Notes under the pieces: model-generated
What the model saw: only the letters and a program-made list of their open reading frames with translations
Told to the model about the DNA's origin: nothing
Database searches by the model: none
Position numbers and translations under genes: made by a program
In this document: in pieces, positions 1 to 11,687 of the stretch
Layout: every line of letters begins with the position of its first letter
Numbering within the stretch: the first letter of the stretch is position 1
From: Saccopteryx bilineata
Taxonomy: Eukaryota; Chordata; Mammalia; Chiroptera; Emballonuridae
DNA length: 64,000 bases
Assembly (NCBI RefSeq): GCF_036850765.1
Contig: NC_089492.1
Span: 201,096,276-201,160,275, forward strand
Reading direction: 5' to 3'

Positions 1-681
1 TAAAATGGCACTTGTAATCAGGGTTCTCTCTAAGGTGGGTGCCTGGGCAGCCGCCCAATATGGAAATCACAAATGCACACTTCTTACTCTTTTTTTAACG
101 TCCATCTGCGCAACAGCGTATTCTTAAGCACCTATAATAATGTTCATTCTGTCCATAGGTGAAAAAAATTGCAAATGAGGATGCCAGTCAACAAGAAATA
201 TGAAAATATCTTAAATAACAGTTTTATTGTTTTTGTCAGGTATTATTTAATATTATTTTATTCATATTTTAAAACTCTTTCTTATAATATAATCTAGTTT
301 TGTGTACCTCTTTTATTGTTCTTATTTAAGTATTAAATATATGAAATAATAAACCACCTTTCGGTATCTTTTTTATACTTAAAATAGTCATTATGACAGA
401 GAACTGGTTGTTAAATTATTTGAATCCCACCACTAGGCAGGGGTCTTATCAGGCAGATTACATAACTAGTGCTGACCAGAAAATTCCAGACTGATTGCTT
501 TACAATCTCATTCCTGGGAGAGACTAAAGTTGCAATTGGATTAGGTATGCAGTGTTGGTGGGGTTTACCACAAGTGACTTCATTTTGGCACAGTTTTATG
601 TATTTTTTAACACTACCCACAAGATGTGTGTGACATTGTGTACAATAAAAAATAAATATTTTAGTCTTTGTCCATAGTTTT
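1..681. other. Intergenic, AT-rich, no gene seen
   Basis: No exon-like or conserved coding signal is visible on either strand. The first 150 bases and the AT-rich stretch that follows have the look of an old DNA-transposon remnant, but no terminal repeats could be paired inside the window, so it is left unassigned. Confidence 0.5.
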
Positions 682-1421
682 TTTGGGGGTTTTTTTGTGG
701 CAGAGACAGAGAGAGTCAGAGAGAGGGACAAATAGGGACAATCAGACAGGAAGGGAGAGAGATGAGAAACATCAATTCTTCATTGTGTTTCCTTAGCTGT
801 TCATTGATTGATTTCTTTTTTTTTTTTTTTCTTTTTCTGAAGCTGGAAACAGGGAGAGACAGACAGACTCCCGCATGCGCCCGACCGGGATCCACCCGGC
901 ACACCCACCAGGGGTGACGCTCTGCCCACCAGGGGGTGATACCCTGCCCCTCCAGGGCGTCGCTCTGCCGCAACCAGAGCCACTCTAGCGCCTGAGGCAG
1001 AGGCCAAGGAGCCATCCCCAGTGCCCGGGCCATCTTTGCTCCAATGGAGCCTTGGCTGCGGGAGGGGAAGAGAGAGACAGAGAGGAAGGAGGGGGGCGGT
1101 GGAGAAGCAAATGGGCGCTTCTCCTATGTGCCCTGGCCGGGAATCGAACCCGGGTCCCCCGCACGCCAGGCCGACGCTTTACCGTTGAGCCAACCGGCCA
1201 GGGCCTCATTGATTGATTTCTCATATGTGCCTTGATCGGGGGGGCTACAGCCAACCGAATGACCCCTTGCTCAAGCCAGCGACCTTGGGCTCAAGCTGGT
1301 GAGCCTTGATCAAACCCAAGAGCTTGCACTCAAGCTAGCGATCTCAGGGTCTTGAACCTGGGTCCTCGGCATCCCAGTCCAATGCTCTATCCATTGCACC
1401 ACTGTCTGCTCAGGCATTTGT
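682..1421 (-). repeat. tRNA-derived SINE, split by a younger SINE
   Basis: On the minus strand this is a tRNA-derived SINE with a pyrimidine-rich, T-tract-flanked 3' part (682-801) and a tRNA-like head (1222-1421). A second SINE splits it. Its own target duplication is visible as ttgtccatagtttt at 668-681 and a two-mismatch copy at about 1423-1437. The same SINE subtype recurs at 36451, 50635, 60676 and elsewhere in the window. Confidence 0.8.
817..1206 (-). mobile_element. Ves-type SINE, young and full-length
   Basis: A full-length tRNA-derived SINE in reverse orientation. The T-tract at 816-830 is the complement of its poly(A) tail, and the tRNA-like head ends at 1206. The Pol III B box matches GGTTCRANNCC exactly on the minus strand (GGTTCGATTCC). 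A perfect 15-bp duplication, cattgattgatttct, flanks it at 802-816 and 1207-1221, showing that it inserted into the older SINE around it. Confidence 0.9.
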
Positions 1422-1526
1422 CTACAGTTTTAACCTTGTAATTTTCCAAGTTTATTAAACCAGTGAGAGCATCTTTTGTTATAGTATTTGTGGTTTCTTT
1501 TTGTCCTCAGTTCCTAAAATATACAT

Positions 1527-1754
1527 CTCACAAAAATTAGGGGATATTTAAAAATGAATATGAAGCAATTAAAAAAAAGCATTTGATTTTTTTTATTAAA
1601 CAAGAACATCAGAAAAGTAAATGACAAGTCAAAGAAAGCTGTTAAATTATGCAAATGAGATACAAAACCAACTTTTATTTCATTGGTGAAAATGCACTAC
1701 ACAGAAGGCTGAAAGTAATGGAGTATCTGCACCTGATCCCCTAGGTTTTGTGAG
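1527..1754. mobile_element. Small MITE with inverted terminal repeats
   Basis: An approximately 228-bp AT-rich block is bounded by imperfect inverted repeats: ctcacaaaaattaggggat at 1527-1545 and atcccctaggttttgtgag at 1736-1754. Size, lack of coding capacity and terminal structure fit a non-autonomous Tc1/mariner-like element. The family name is not claimed, and no convincing TA duplication is preserved at both ends. Confidence 0.6.
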
Positions 1755-2062
1755 CAGTTAGCTTTAGAGACATAAAGGTAAATAGATGTCTTTTATTATT
1801 CATAACAAACCCCTTTCAACCACACCTGAGTTTATGTTAATGGGGTATTTTTAGAAAGCCTGTAGATAATCACAAGATGGAGACCTGTGATTACAATGTT
1901 GGAATTTTAGTCCCTACCAGCCATGTCCAGAGAGGGAAAATAGGCTGGAGGTTGAACCAAGCAATAATGACCAGCGATTTCATCAGTGGGTCTCTGTAAT
2001 GAAGCCTCCAGAGAAGTCCTGAAGAATGGTATATGGGACTTTTGGTCAAGATGGCAGCATAG

Positions 2063-2429
2063 GGCCCTGGCCAGTGGGCTCAGTAGGAGAACGTTGGCCC
2101 AGTGTGTGAATGTCCCAGGTTTGATTCCTGGTCAGGGCACACAGGAAAATTGACCATCTGCTTCTCTACCCCTTCTTTCTCTCCTTTCCTTTCTCTCACC
2201 CCCTCCCACAGTCATGACTTGATTGGTTCGAGCGAGATGGTTCTTGTGCTGAGGATGGCTCCATGGAGCTTCCACCTCAGGTGCTAAAAATAGCTTGGTT
2301 GCCAAGTAATCATAAATGGGCAGAGCACTGCTGAGGTAGGGAGCTTGCTGGGTGAATTCCAGTTGGGGGCACATGCAGGAGTCTGTCTCTCTGACACCTT
2401 TCCTCTCACTTAAAAAGAAAAAAAAAGAC
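2063..2429 (+). mobile_element. Ves-type SINE
   Basis: Begins with the tRNA-like head (ggccctggccagtgggctcag) and a B-box-like ggtttgattcc, and ends in an A-rich tail at 2411-2429. It is considerably diverged from the copies at 817 and 51000, so older. It abuts the start of the L1 fragment at 2430. Confidence 0.8.
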
Positions 2430-5400
2430 ATAGGGTAGCTGTGTGGATAAGAGAATATGACTTATATATATACTGTCTGCAAGAGACCCACCTCAGAACA
2501 AATGATATACATAGACTGAAAGTGAAGGAATCGTATTATATACCATGCAAATAAAAAAAACAAAAGCTAAGGTAGCAATACTTATATCTAACAAAATAAC
2601 CTTTAAAACAAAGGCTATATAGTAAGGGACAAAGATAATAATAGAGGGAGCAATCCAACAAGAGGATATAAAATCATTGTAAATATTTATACACCCAATA
2701 TGGGAGCACCTAAATATATAAAGCGATTTTGATGGACATAAAGGGCGAGATTAATAGCAGTTCTATAATGTGGTGAATTTTATTCTTTTTTAACTATTTA
2801 TTTTACAGAAGATGGGGGGGAAGACCAAGAAGCATCAACTGCCATATGTGCCTTTACCGGGCAAGTGCAGGGTTTCAAACTGGCGACCTCAGCATTACAG
2901 GTCGACACTTTATCCACTGCACCACCACAGGTCATGTTATAATAGTTGGGAATTTTAATGCCCCACTAACATCAATGGACAGATCCTTCAGGCAGAAAAT
3001 TAACAAAGAAACAGTGACCTTAAATGACACACTAGATCAACTGGATTGGTCTGATATCTTCAGAATATTTCACCCAAAATCAAAAGAATATACATTCTTT
3101 TCAAGTGCTCATGTTACCTTCTCTAGGATAGACCACATGTTAGGACACAAAACAAGTTGCAATAAATTTAAGAAGATTGAAATCATATCAAGCATCTTTA
3201 TGACCACAATGGCATGAAACTAGAAATCAACTACAATAGAAAAACTGAAAAACATTCAAACACTCGAAGGCTAAATAGCATGTTATTATATAACAAATGG
3301 GTTAATAATGAGATCAATGAAGAAATAAAAAATTTCCTTGAAACAAATGAAAATGAACATACAACAACCCCAAATCCATGGGACACAGCAAACGTAGTCT
3401 TGAGAGGGAAGTTCATAGCATTACAGGCATACCATAAGACCAAGAAAAAGCTCAAATAGACAATCTAACCTTGCACCTCAAAGAACTAGAAAAAGAACAT
3501 CAAATAAGGCTCAGAGAAAGTAGAAGGAAGGAAACAATAAAGATCAGAGCAGGAATAAATGACATAGAGGCTAAAAAAAATAATACAAAAGATCAATGAA
3601 ACCAATAGCTGGTTCTTTATAAAAGATAAACAAGATTGACAAACCTTTAACCAGACTTAACAAGAAAAAAAAGAGAGAGGGCCCAAATAAATAATATTAG
3701 AAATGAAAGAAGAGAAGTAACAACTGATATCACAAAAATACAAAGGACTGTAAGAAAATTCTATGAAATCTAAATGCCAAAAAGTTGGACAACCTGGGAA
3801 AAATGGATAAATTTCTAGAAACATACAATCTTCCAAAACTGAATCTGGAAAAATCAGAAAACCTAAGCAAACCAATCACAACAAAGGAAATGGAAACAGT
3901 TATGAAAAAACTCCCAGAAAACAAAACTCCTGGACCATATGGCTACAAAGGTGAGTTTTACCAAACACACAAAGAAGAACTAACACCTATCCTTCTCAAG
4001 AAATTACAAAAATAAATCAAGAGGAGAGAAGGCTTCCAATTCATTTTACGAGGCTAGCAGTATCCTAATTCCAAAACCAGATAAAAACACTACAAAGAAG
4101 GAGAACTATAGGCCAATATCCCTGATGAACATAGATGCTAAAATTCTCAAAAAATACTAGCAAAATGCATCCAGCAGTACATTAAAAAGATCATACACTA
4201 TTGTCAGCAGGATTTATTCTGGGGAGGCAAGGCTGGTACAATACTCACAAATCAATAAACAAGGTTCATCACATAAACAAAATGAAAGATAAAAATCATA
4301 TGATGATATCAACAGATGCAGAAAAACCATTCAATAAAATCCATCACTCATTTATGATCAAAACTCTCAGCAAAGTAAGGATACAGGGAACATATCTCAA
4401 CATAATAAAGGCCATATTTGACAAACTGACAGCTAACATCATACTCAATGGGCAAAAATTAAAAACGATCATCCCCTTAAGATAAGGAACAAGACATGGG
4501 TGCCCCCTTCCACCACTCTTATTCAACATAGTTCTGGAAGTCCTAGCCACAATAACCAGACAAGAAGAAGAAATAAAAGGCATCCAAACTGGAAAAGGAT
4601 AAGTAAAACTGTTATTATTTGCTGACAACATGATACTGTACAAAGAAAACCCTAAAGTCTCAGCCAAAAAACTACTAGACATGGTGAATTCGGTAAGGTG
4701 GTAGGATATAAAATTAATATTCAGAAATTGGTGGCATTTTTATATACAAACAAAAACTGTCTGAAAGAGAAATTAAGAAAACAATCCCTTTTGCTATTAC
4801 AACAACAGCAACAACAAAAAAAGTATCTAGGAATAAATTTAGCCAAGGAGGTAAAAGACTTATACTTTGAAAATTTTAAGACATTGACAAAAGAAATTGA
4901 GGAAAATACAAAGAAGTACTGTAGAAGCATATACTGTGTTCATGGATAGAAAGAATTAACATTATTAAAATGTCCATATTACCCAAAGCAAGCTATAGAT
5001 TCAATGCAATTTCTGTTAAAATACCAATGACATACTTCACAGTTCTAGAAAAAATACTCCAAAAATTTATATGGAACCAAAACAGAACCCAAATAGCCTC
5101 AGCAATCTTGAAAATGAAGAACAAAGTGGGAGGTATCACACTTCCACACTTCCTTATATCAAATTATACCACAAGGCCATTGTAATTAAAACAGCTTGGT
5201 ACTGGCATAAGAACAGGCATACAGATCAATGGAACAGAACAGAAAACCCAGAAATAAGCCCACACCTTTATGGTCAATTAATATTTGACAAAGGAGGCAA
5301 TGTATTGTAGTAAAGACAATCTCTTTAATAAATGGTGTTGGGAAAATTGACAGGTATATGCAAAAGAATGAAACTAGACCACTAACTTACACCATTCACA

Positions 5401-5755
5401 AAACAATCCCAAATTTGTTAAAAGACTTAAATATAAGTGACAAAATTATAAAAATCCTGGAGGAAAATAGGCATTAAACTCTTTGATATCTCTTGTAGCA
5501 ATATTTTTGCTGATATATCTCCAACAGGTAAGTGAAATAAAGGACAAAATAAAGAAACGGGAGTATATCAGACTAAAAAGTTTTTGCACAGCAAAAGACA
5601 CCATTAACAAAATAAAAAGACAACCTACTCAATGGGAGAATATTTTCTTTGATATGTCTGATAAGGGATTAACCAAAATTTATAAAGAACTTCTAAAACT
5701 CAACACCAGGAAGGTAAACAATCCAATGAAAAATGGGCAAAGAACCTGAAAAGAC
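2430..5755 (+). pseudogene. LINE-1 ORF2 fragment (copy A), decayed
   Basis: A 5'-truncated L1 in plus orientation. It aligns along its length with the better-preserved ORF2 at 21721-24850, beginning in the endonuclease domain and running through the reverse transcriptase towards the C-terminal region. The reading frame is broken many times, leaving short open pieces at 2941-3217, 3214-3459, 3785-4015, 4201-4485, 4698-4949 and 5071-5310. At the polymerase active site (about 4614-4630) it reads FADN instead of the usual FADD. It keeps the gcttggtactggca stretch (about 5194-5207) that copy C has lost. It stops abruptly at about 5755 without a 3'UTR or poly(A). Non-functional. Confidence 0.88.
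2784..2937 (-). mobile_element. SINE inserted in L1 copy A
   Basis: On the minus strand the head reads tgacctgtggtggtgcagtgg, followed by a B-box-like segment and a short tail that shows as the T-rich stretch at 2784-2800. It interrupts L1 copy A; L1 sequence resumes at about 2938. It belongs to the same short subtype as the SINEs at 19169 and 30993. Confidence 0.78.
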
Positions 5756-6411
5756 ACTACTTGACTTCAAATTATACTACAGAGCCATGATAATCAAAGC
5801 AGCATGGTATTGGCAGAAAAACAGATATACCAGACCAATGGAACGAAATCAAGAGCCCAGAAATAAAACTACATATATATAGACAAATAACCTTTGACAA
5901 AGGAGCAAAAACACACAATGGAGAAAAGAAAGCCTGTTTAATAAGTGGTGCTGGAAAAATTAGAAAGCCACATGCAAAAAAATTAAACTCAACTACAGTT
6001 TGTCCCCCTGCACAAAAATTAATTCAAAATGGATCAAAGCATCTAATTATAAGATCTGAAACAATAAATTACATAGAAGAAAACATAGGTACTAAACTCA
6101 TGGACCTTGGCTGTAAAGAATATTTTATGAATTTGACCCCAAAGGCAAGGGAAGTAAAGGCAACAATAAATGAATGAGACTATATCAAACTAAAAAGTTT
6201 CTGCACAGAAAAAGAAACAGACAACAAAACAAATAGGCAGCCAACCAAATGGGAGATTATATTTAAAAACAACAGCTCTGATAAGGAGCTAATATCCAAA
6301 ATATATAAAGAACTTACCAAGTTCTTTATACAACTCAGCAACAAACAAGCAAACAATCCAATTTTAAAAAGGGGAAAGGACCTGAACAAACACTTCTCAA
6401 AAGAAGACATA
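5756..6411 (+). pseudogene. LINE-1 ORF2 3' part (copy B), left segment
   Basis: A second L1 starts at 5756 within the ORF2 C-terminal region, repeating sequence types already passed in copy A at about 5155-5750. It runs to aagaagacata at 6411, where the provirus interrupts it; the same L1 resumes at 14492. The frame is broken, for example by tga at about 6177-6179. This is an older, 5'-truncated copy. Confidence 0.85.
6406..6411. repeat. Provirus target-site duplication, left copy
   Basis: gacata, identical to 14492-14497 on the other side of the provirus. Removing the provirus and one copy rejoins L1 copy B in register. Confidence 0.95.
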
Positions 6412-6840
6412 TGCCGCGGACCAGCGCAGCTTCCAAATAACGGTGCGGAATTAAGGAAACACACTTTGTCAGAACAAAACCGATGGGACCGGGAGGACTC
6501 CTCAAACTGCCTGGCAGCATCTGAGTGCCTCACAGCCTCAGTTCGCTTTATTATATGGACCTATGCATATCAAGGACCCTGATACAAAGTTGCACATCAA
6601 AGGCTAAGACAGGAACTCTCCCAAGGCAAAAACAGTATACATTAGTGAATTTTACAAACATCTGAAAACAAAGAGTCAGAGGAAGGGTATGTATATTGCT
6701 TCCTGCAACCCAAGGAAGGAAGTGGAGTGGGTGCAAACACAGAGCATCAAAGCCAAATATGGAGATGGAGGGGGTAGAACTTAAGCCCCCTGCCAAGCCT
6801 TGAATCTATAATGGCTTTTTGCCATTACCGGTCCACAACA
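6412..6840 (-). repeat. 3' LTR of the provirus
   Basis: 429 bp, starting TG and ending CA on the minus strand, with short inverted ends (TGTTGTGGACC / GGTCCGCGGCA). An AATAAA polyadenylation signal lies on the minus strand at 6552-6547, overlapping an AT-rich TATA-like stretch. It differs from the 5' LTR at a single base. A short hairpin-forming sequence (aatggc/gccatt) lies close to its 5' edge at about 6820-6836. Confidence 0.95.
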
Positions 6841-6843
6841 TAT

Positions 6844-6858
6844 CCCCCTTTTCTTTTT
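6844..6858 (-). promoter_or_regulatory. Polypurine tract of the provirus
   Basis: On the minus strand AAAAAGAAAAGGGGG lies three bases before the 3' LTR, the expected place and composition for the plus-strand DNA primer of a retrovirus. Confidence 0.9.
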
Positions 6859-9120
6859 AATTTGTGTGCGGAGATTTGCACTCATCTGATTTTCTAATTT
6901 GGAGGCAGACGGAGAAAATACAGAATAAACACAAAATTAGTATAGCCAATGCTAACAGATACCCAAAACAAGTATACTAATACATCACAGTAATTAAAGC
7001 CTTTAAGCAAACTCTTTAAGCTAATAATACAATAAGAATCTATAAAAGAGTAATGTCCTTAAAGTGTTCACCAAGTCCAAGTTGGCACCAACACCATTCC
7101 AAATCTCTGCAAATGCAACCCAACCCCAGTTCAGTCCATCAAAAACTGTCACAGGAGCAGGAGTCCAGGAAAAGTCCACTTTCAGGAGAAGTCCACATGG
7201 CACTGGAATTGCTGTCACACTTCCACACTCTGCAGCTAGCATCAAAGTCCCAATGACCGCTGCTTCCCAGCTGGCAATGACCCAGGTAGACTGGAAAAGC
7301 CATCTGCAGCACGCATGAAGACGGAGCTTCCGTTTTCTTTAAACTGGAAAGATGAACCCAGGGGTCCTATACTGGAGCTTTACAGCCATGGAGTGGTGAG
7401 GAGAACCTTGGGATACACCAAGCTGGGTGGCAGAGGTAATTTTGTAAATTGGCAAAAAAGGAAAAAAGGAGCTCTGAATTAGGAGTAGGTCCTAGCCTAA
7501 ACTATGAGTGGGGCATTGAGGCAGGAGGAATAAAAGAAAGATTGTATATTAATCAAAGCAGCAGAAAACAGGACTATCAATACCCACAACAGAGATCTTC
7601 GAGGGAAGAATAAAAAACCTGAATATTCAGGCAAGACCTAGTTAAATGACCCTTGTGTAAATGAGACCAGTCTACCAGCTACTTGGAAGAAATACCCCAG
7701 GCTCGTCCACAGTGTCGAAGATGGGGCCGATGGCCCTGGGCACCTTTTAGCCTTCAGTGGCAAATCCCAGTATTCTGGGCAAGGTTAGGTCACAGGTGGC
7801 TGGAGCAGGGCTGGAAGAGACTGAACCCTCCCCTGGAGGAGCGAGGGGGAAGCCCACCCTCCAGTGTGTCCCTTCTTCCTCACAGCAAAGGCATGTAAGC
7901 CTGGCAGGCTTTGGCTTAAATGACCATCCTTTCCACTATTGAAGCAGGGCCCTGATGAAGTTCCAGTTGGAGCGTTGGAGCCTCTGAGGGCGTATGCCAA
8001 GAGCTAGTATTTTACCTGATCTCCTTTGGGCTTTTTCGGCCTCTTGGTACCTTAAAAGCCATGCTCAGAAGATCTCGCTGAGGGGCTTGAGGGTCCCTAT
8101 CTGCCTATATATCTGGAGCTATTCAGAATAGAACAAAACAGTGTCATTAGCTGGAATCAAATAAAAGTAAAAAAAAAAGGTAGTAGTTTGCAGGACAAAA
8201 ATTTGGGCATCTCTTGTACATCAGCATTCAAGATAAACTGTTTGAAGTAAAAAGCGTAACAGGGTAGACCTGCAGGAGCTCCAGGACATGACTCCCCCCC
8301 CCTTTCTTTTTATATTATTTACAATTGAATTACACTTTACAATATTTTGACTTCAAATATTGCAAGAAATTCTTGACTTTGTTAACAAAAATAGAGTAAA
8401 AGCACCTCCAAACAACATTCCCACACTTATCAAAACACCCCCTTAACATTAATTAACAGGCACTTTAGAGAGTACATATCAAAACTGAAAAATCCCATTG
8501 TGATCTTCATTATTCTTCTACAGCAAAAAAATCTTTACACCTTTATTATGTAAATCTATGCTGCTTCAAGCCTTTCACTTGCGGCCTGGAGCAGCCTGGC
8601 CAAACCAGCAAGTCTTTTGGATCCAAAATGAGCGTGCTCTACTTATTCCAAACAAAATTATATTTATATAGGGAAATGAAATTATTCCCGTTTTGTTTTC
8701 AATACTACAGCCGGCACTTCCAAAACTATTATTATCATTACTTTTCATGTAAGGACTTATTCAGGCCTTATAAACAAAAACACTTAGACATTAAACAAAG
8801 ACTTCACATACAATCACACAAATCAAGAGTGAAACCCGGGGTTTTAGAGATTGAACTATGGCCTGCTTGATCTTAAGTAGGGCTATCTTAATAGGAACGT
8901 AATAAGGATATATACTAAACAGAGATCTCTCTCGAAAAATCTCAAGACGGCCGTATGAGATTTCTATTCAGCAATACCCAAATCAGTCCCCCCTTTCGCC
9001 CTCCTTTCAAGCAATGGATCAGGAAAATAAAATGATCTAAAACATTAAAAAAATTAGATAATAATTGAGAAAGGGAAAAGAGCATAGTAACTCTTATGCA
9101 ATTGCTCTTGTGAAGTGAGT
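6859..9120 (-). other. Region between pol and 3' LTR, env-less
   Basis: No env reading frame, transmembrane signature or CX6CC motif was found. The segment 8262-6990 (minus strand) is shared with a second, rearranged copy at 26155-27473, in the same order after pol, so it belongs to this ERV family. Within it, minus-strand positions 8000-7785 carry a degenerate retroviral zinc-knuckle (CFNSGKDGH, second Cys replaced by Ser). A proline- and serine-rich stretch follows, resembling the nucleocapsid-protease junction of class I (gammaretrovirus-like) ERVs. Several G-rich tracts occur (about 8985-9001 and 8290-8305 on the minus strand). No intact gene is present. Confidence 0.6.
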
Positions 9121-9123
9121 CTC

Positions 9124-9391
9124 TCATCTAGAATCATGGTGTCTCACCAGTCGTTCAGGGATCCACCGAGGAGCTTCAGCAGACCTAGGAAAACACACAC
9201 ACATATCCTCGGCCCCATAAGAGAACAGGGTCTGGCCCTTGCCAGATTCCTGTGAGTGGGTCCCTCCATCGCACTTCAGGGAAGGCTTTCCTTGCAGGGT
9301 TCCAGAGTCTCTCTGCTGCTGAATGACCCTGTACATCAGTATTTAAAAAATTTAAAGTGAAAAGAGCATGACAAAGAAGATTTGCAGGAGT
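9124..9391 (-). pseudogene. Integrase C-terminal domain remnant
   Basis: Immediately beyond the integrase stop codon the same minus-strand frame continues to read as the C-terminal, DNA-binding part of a betaretroviral integrase as far as about 9200. The homology then moves to another frame, which carries WIPERLVR at about 9162-9139. So this end of pol has both a nonsense codon and a downstream frameshift. The tail finishes about 9124, after which no pol similarity is seen. It cannot be translated as one product. Confidence 0.7.
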
Positions 9392-10303
9392 TTAAGGGTA
9401 TAATTCCCCTTTTTTAATTTTTTCCAATTGGTTTTTAAGTGTTTGATGTGCACGCTCTACAATGCCTTGACCCTGGGGATTGTAAGGAATTCCCGTCCTT
9501 AGGTCAAGTCCAAAAGTCTGACAAAATGTAGTAAATGCTTTTCCTACATATGCAGGAGCATTGTCAGTTTTAATCAGTTTAGGAAGTCCAATAATAGAAA
9601 ATGCATACAGACAATGAGCTATAACATGTTTAGCAGCCTCTCCTGTTCTGGCAGAGGCTACTATAAATCCAGAATAAGTATCTACTGTAACGTGGACAAA
9701 GGATTGTTTGCCAAATGAAGGTATATGAGTAACATCCATTTGCCAAAGTTGCCCCGGTAGGAGTCCTCGAGGGTTAATTCCAAACGAAGGGACAGATTGT
9801 AATATAGGGCACCTTGGACAAGATTTAACAATCTGCCGTGCTGCTTCCCGAGAAAGTTGAAACTGTTTACGCAGGGCTGCAGCGTTCTGGTGATGGATAG
9901 TATGAGACTGAATTGCTTGATCTGTCATGGTTGCTCCAATAATTTTCTTTTGGGTAGCTTGATCAACAAGGGCATTCCCTTGCGCTAAAGCTCCAGGGAG
10001 CATGGAGTGAGCTCGAATATGTCCTATAAAACACGGAGCTGTATGTTGACGTACAAGTCTTTGAAGAAGGAGGAACTGCTGAAATAGTTCCTCATCAGCA
10101 GTTGTCCCTAAGATAGCAGTCTCTATAGTGGAAACAACCATAAGTAAATATCTGCTGTCTGTATATAAATTAAAGGAGGAGTATGGCAAATGCTGAAAAG
10201 CCATGATAATGGCATGTAATTCTACTCTTTGGGCTGATTTTAAGGTGACTGTTTCAGTATAAAGCTGTCCATTGATTATTAAGCCTGCTATTCCTGAGCT
10301 GGA
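9392..10303 (-). pseudogene. pol: pol, RNase H end and integrase
   Basis: A 270-codon open stretch (from 10204) in the same frame as the upstream reverse transcriptase, from which one stop codon separates it. Reading continues in frame between 10303 and 10204 and contains the RNase H RVEL motif; YTDSRYL (residues 14-20) supplies a later RNase H acidic residue. The integrase follows: a zinc-binding HHCC module (His 101/105, Cys 129/132) and the catalytic triad D157, D214 and E250, with the D,D(35)E spacing kept exactly (QMDVTH, KTDNAPAY, GIVERAHQ). The frame ends at TAA (9394-9392), just before the C-terminal domain. In a functional element this enzyme inserts proviral DNA; here it would be truncated, and reached only past the upstream stop. 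Confidence 0.9.
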
Positions 10304-11687
10304 TCAGTCAGTAAAGATTGTAGGTGCTTCAGGAATGGGCTCATTAACAATTGTCTTAGGAAATATAAAGGTAGTAATTAATGAAAATTGAACTATTTTA
10401 TCAGCTGGGTAGTGAGAATCAATTTGGCCTGTAAAATTTGCAAAAGCGATTTGCCATTTTGTGGAAGTTTCCCAGAGCCATTGTTGTTGATCCTTTGAAA
10501 AAGGAACAACAATAGTCTGTGGCTCAAAACCTATAAGCTGCAAGAGTCGCCTACGCCCCTTGATAATCAAGGAGGCAACAAGATCAAAATATGGAGATAA
10601 AACTTTCTTAGGAGTAACAGCTAAATGAATCCATTCAATAGGACCTGAAGCTTGCCACAATAGTCCTGTTGGAGTGTAACTTGAGGGACATATTAGTAGG
10701 GCAATTGATTCCTCAGGATTTATGCGTTTTAGTTGTGCTTGCTGCAAGGCCTTTTCTACAAGCTTTAAAGCTTGTTGTCCCGCAGGTGTAAGTAGCCGAG
10801 GAGAAGCTGGTTCAGCTGAGCCTTTAAGAATATCAAAAAGTGGCTTCAGTTCTCCAGTAGTTAATTTCAAGGAAGGTCTAAGCCAATTAATGTCTCCTAA
10901 CAGTTTCTGGAAATCGTTTAAAGTTTGCAAATGATCTGTCCTGATTTCTATTTTCTGTGGGCGAATTTGTTGTCCCTCAATAATTTGTCCTAAATAAGAA
11001 AAAGGTAAAGATTGCTGTACCTTTTCAGGAGCTATATAAAGTCCTGATTTTTTCAGAGAATATTCTAGTTGTTGCAAAATGGTCAACACAGTGTCTTTAT
11101 CTGGATGAGCAATAAGAATATCATCCATATAATGAATTATGTATGCCTTAGGGTGTTGCCTTCGTACTGGAGAGATGGCTTGAGCAACATATTTTTGGCA
11201 CAAGGTAGGACTATTAGCCATACCTTGAGGCAAAACTCTCCACTGGTATCGCTCCATGGGAGCCTGAAAATTAAGTGAAGGAACACTGAATGCAAAACGC
11301 TTGCAATCATGAGGGCTTAAAGGAATAGTAAAAAAGCAATCCTTCAAATCAACAACTATAAGGTGATAGTTCCATGGAATGGCAGTAGGAGAAGGAAGTC
11401 CTAGCTGGAGAGGACCCATAATTTCCATAGTCTTATTTATTGCTCTCAAATCTTGTAATAGCCTCCAGTTTCCTGATTTCTTTTTAATGACAAATATAGG
11501 CGTATTCCATGGACTATTAGATGGTTCAATGTGCCCAAGCTGTAGCTGTTCCTGTACCAATTGAGCAGCTGCCCTAAGTTTCTCCTGAGAAAGGGGCCAT
11601 TGGTCTACCCATACAGGATTATCTGATTTCCAAGTAATTGGGTCTGCATAGTGCATTATTGGGGTAGCAGGAGCTACCAAGGCTCCT
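10304..11687 (-). pseudogene. pol: pol, reverse transcriptase to RNase H start
   Basis: An open frame (first Met 11680) carrying a betaretrovirus-type reverse transcriptase. The first catalytic aspartate is in VVDLKDCFF (D111), LPQG is at 150-153 and the active site YMDD at 184-187 (codons 11131-11120). It then runs through thumb and connection into RNase H and stops at TGA 10306-10304. That stop lies directly after the first RNase H acidic residue (IFTD), where family members carry glycine, so it looks like a point nonsense change. The pol frame is -1 relative to the protease frame, as expected for expression by ribosomal frameshifting from pro. The polymerase itself appears unbroken. The methionine used for numbering is not a biological start. 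Confidence 0.93.

Noticed and set aside
1140..1206. tRNA gene-like sequence with A and B boxes, and similar ones in every Ves-type SINE
   Set aside because: These are the tRNA-derived heads of SINEs, continuous with SINE bodies and A-tails, not stand-alone tRNA genes.
6859..9120. Possible env gene of the provirus
   Set aside because: No surface or transmembrane protein signature in any minus-strand frame; the longest open pieces are short, and part of the region resembles gag instead.
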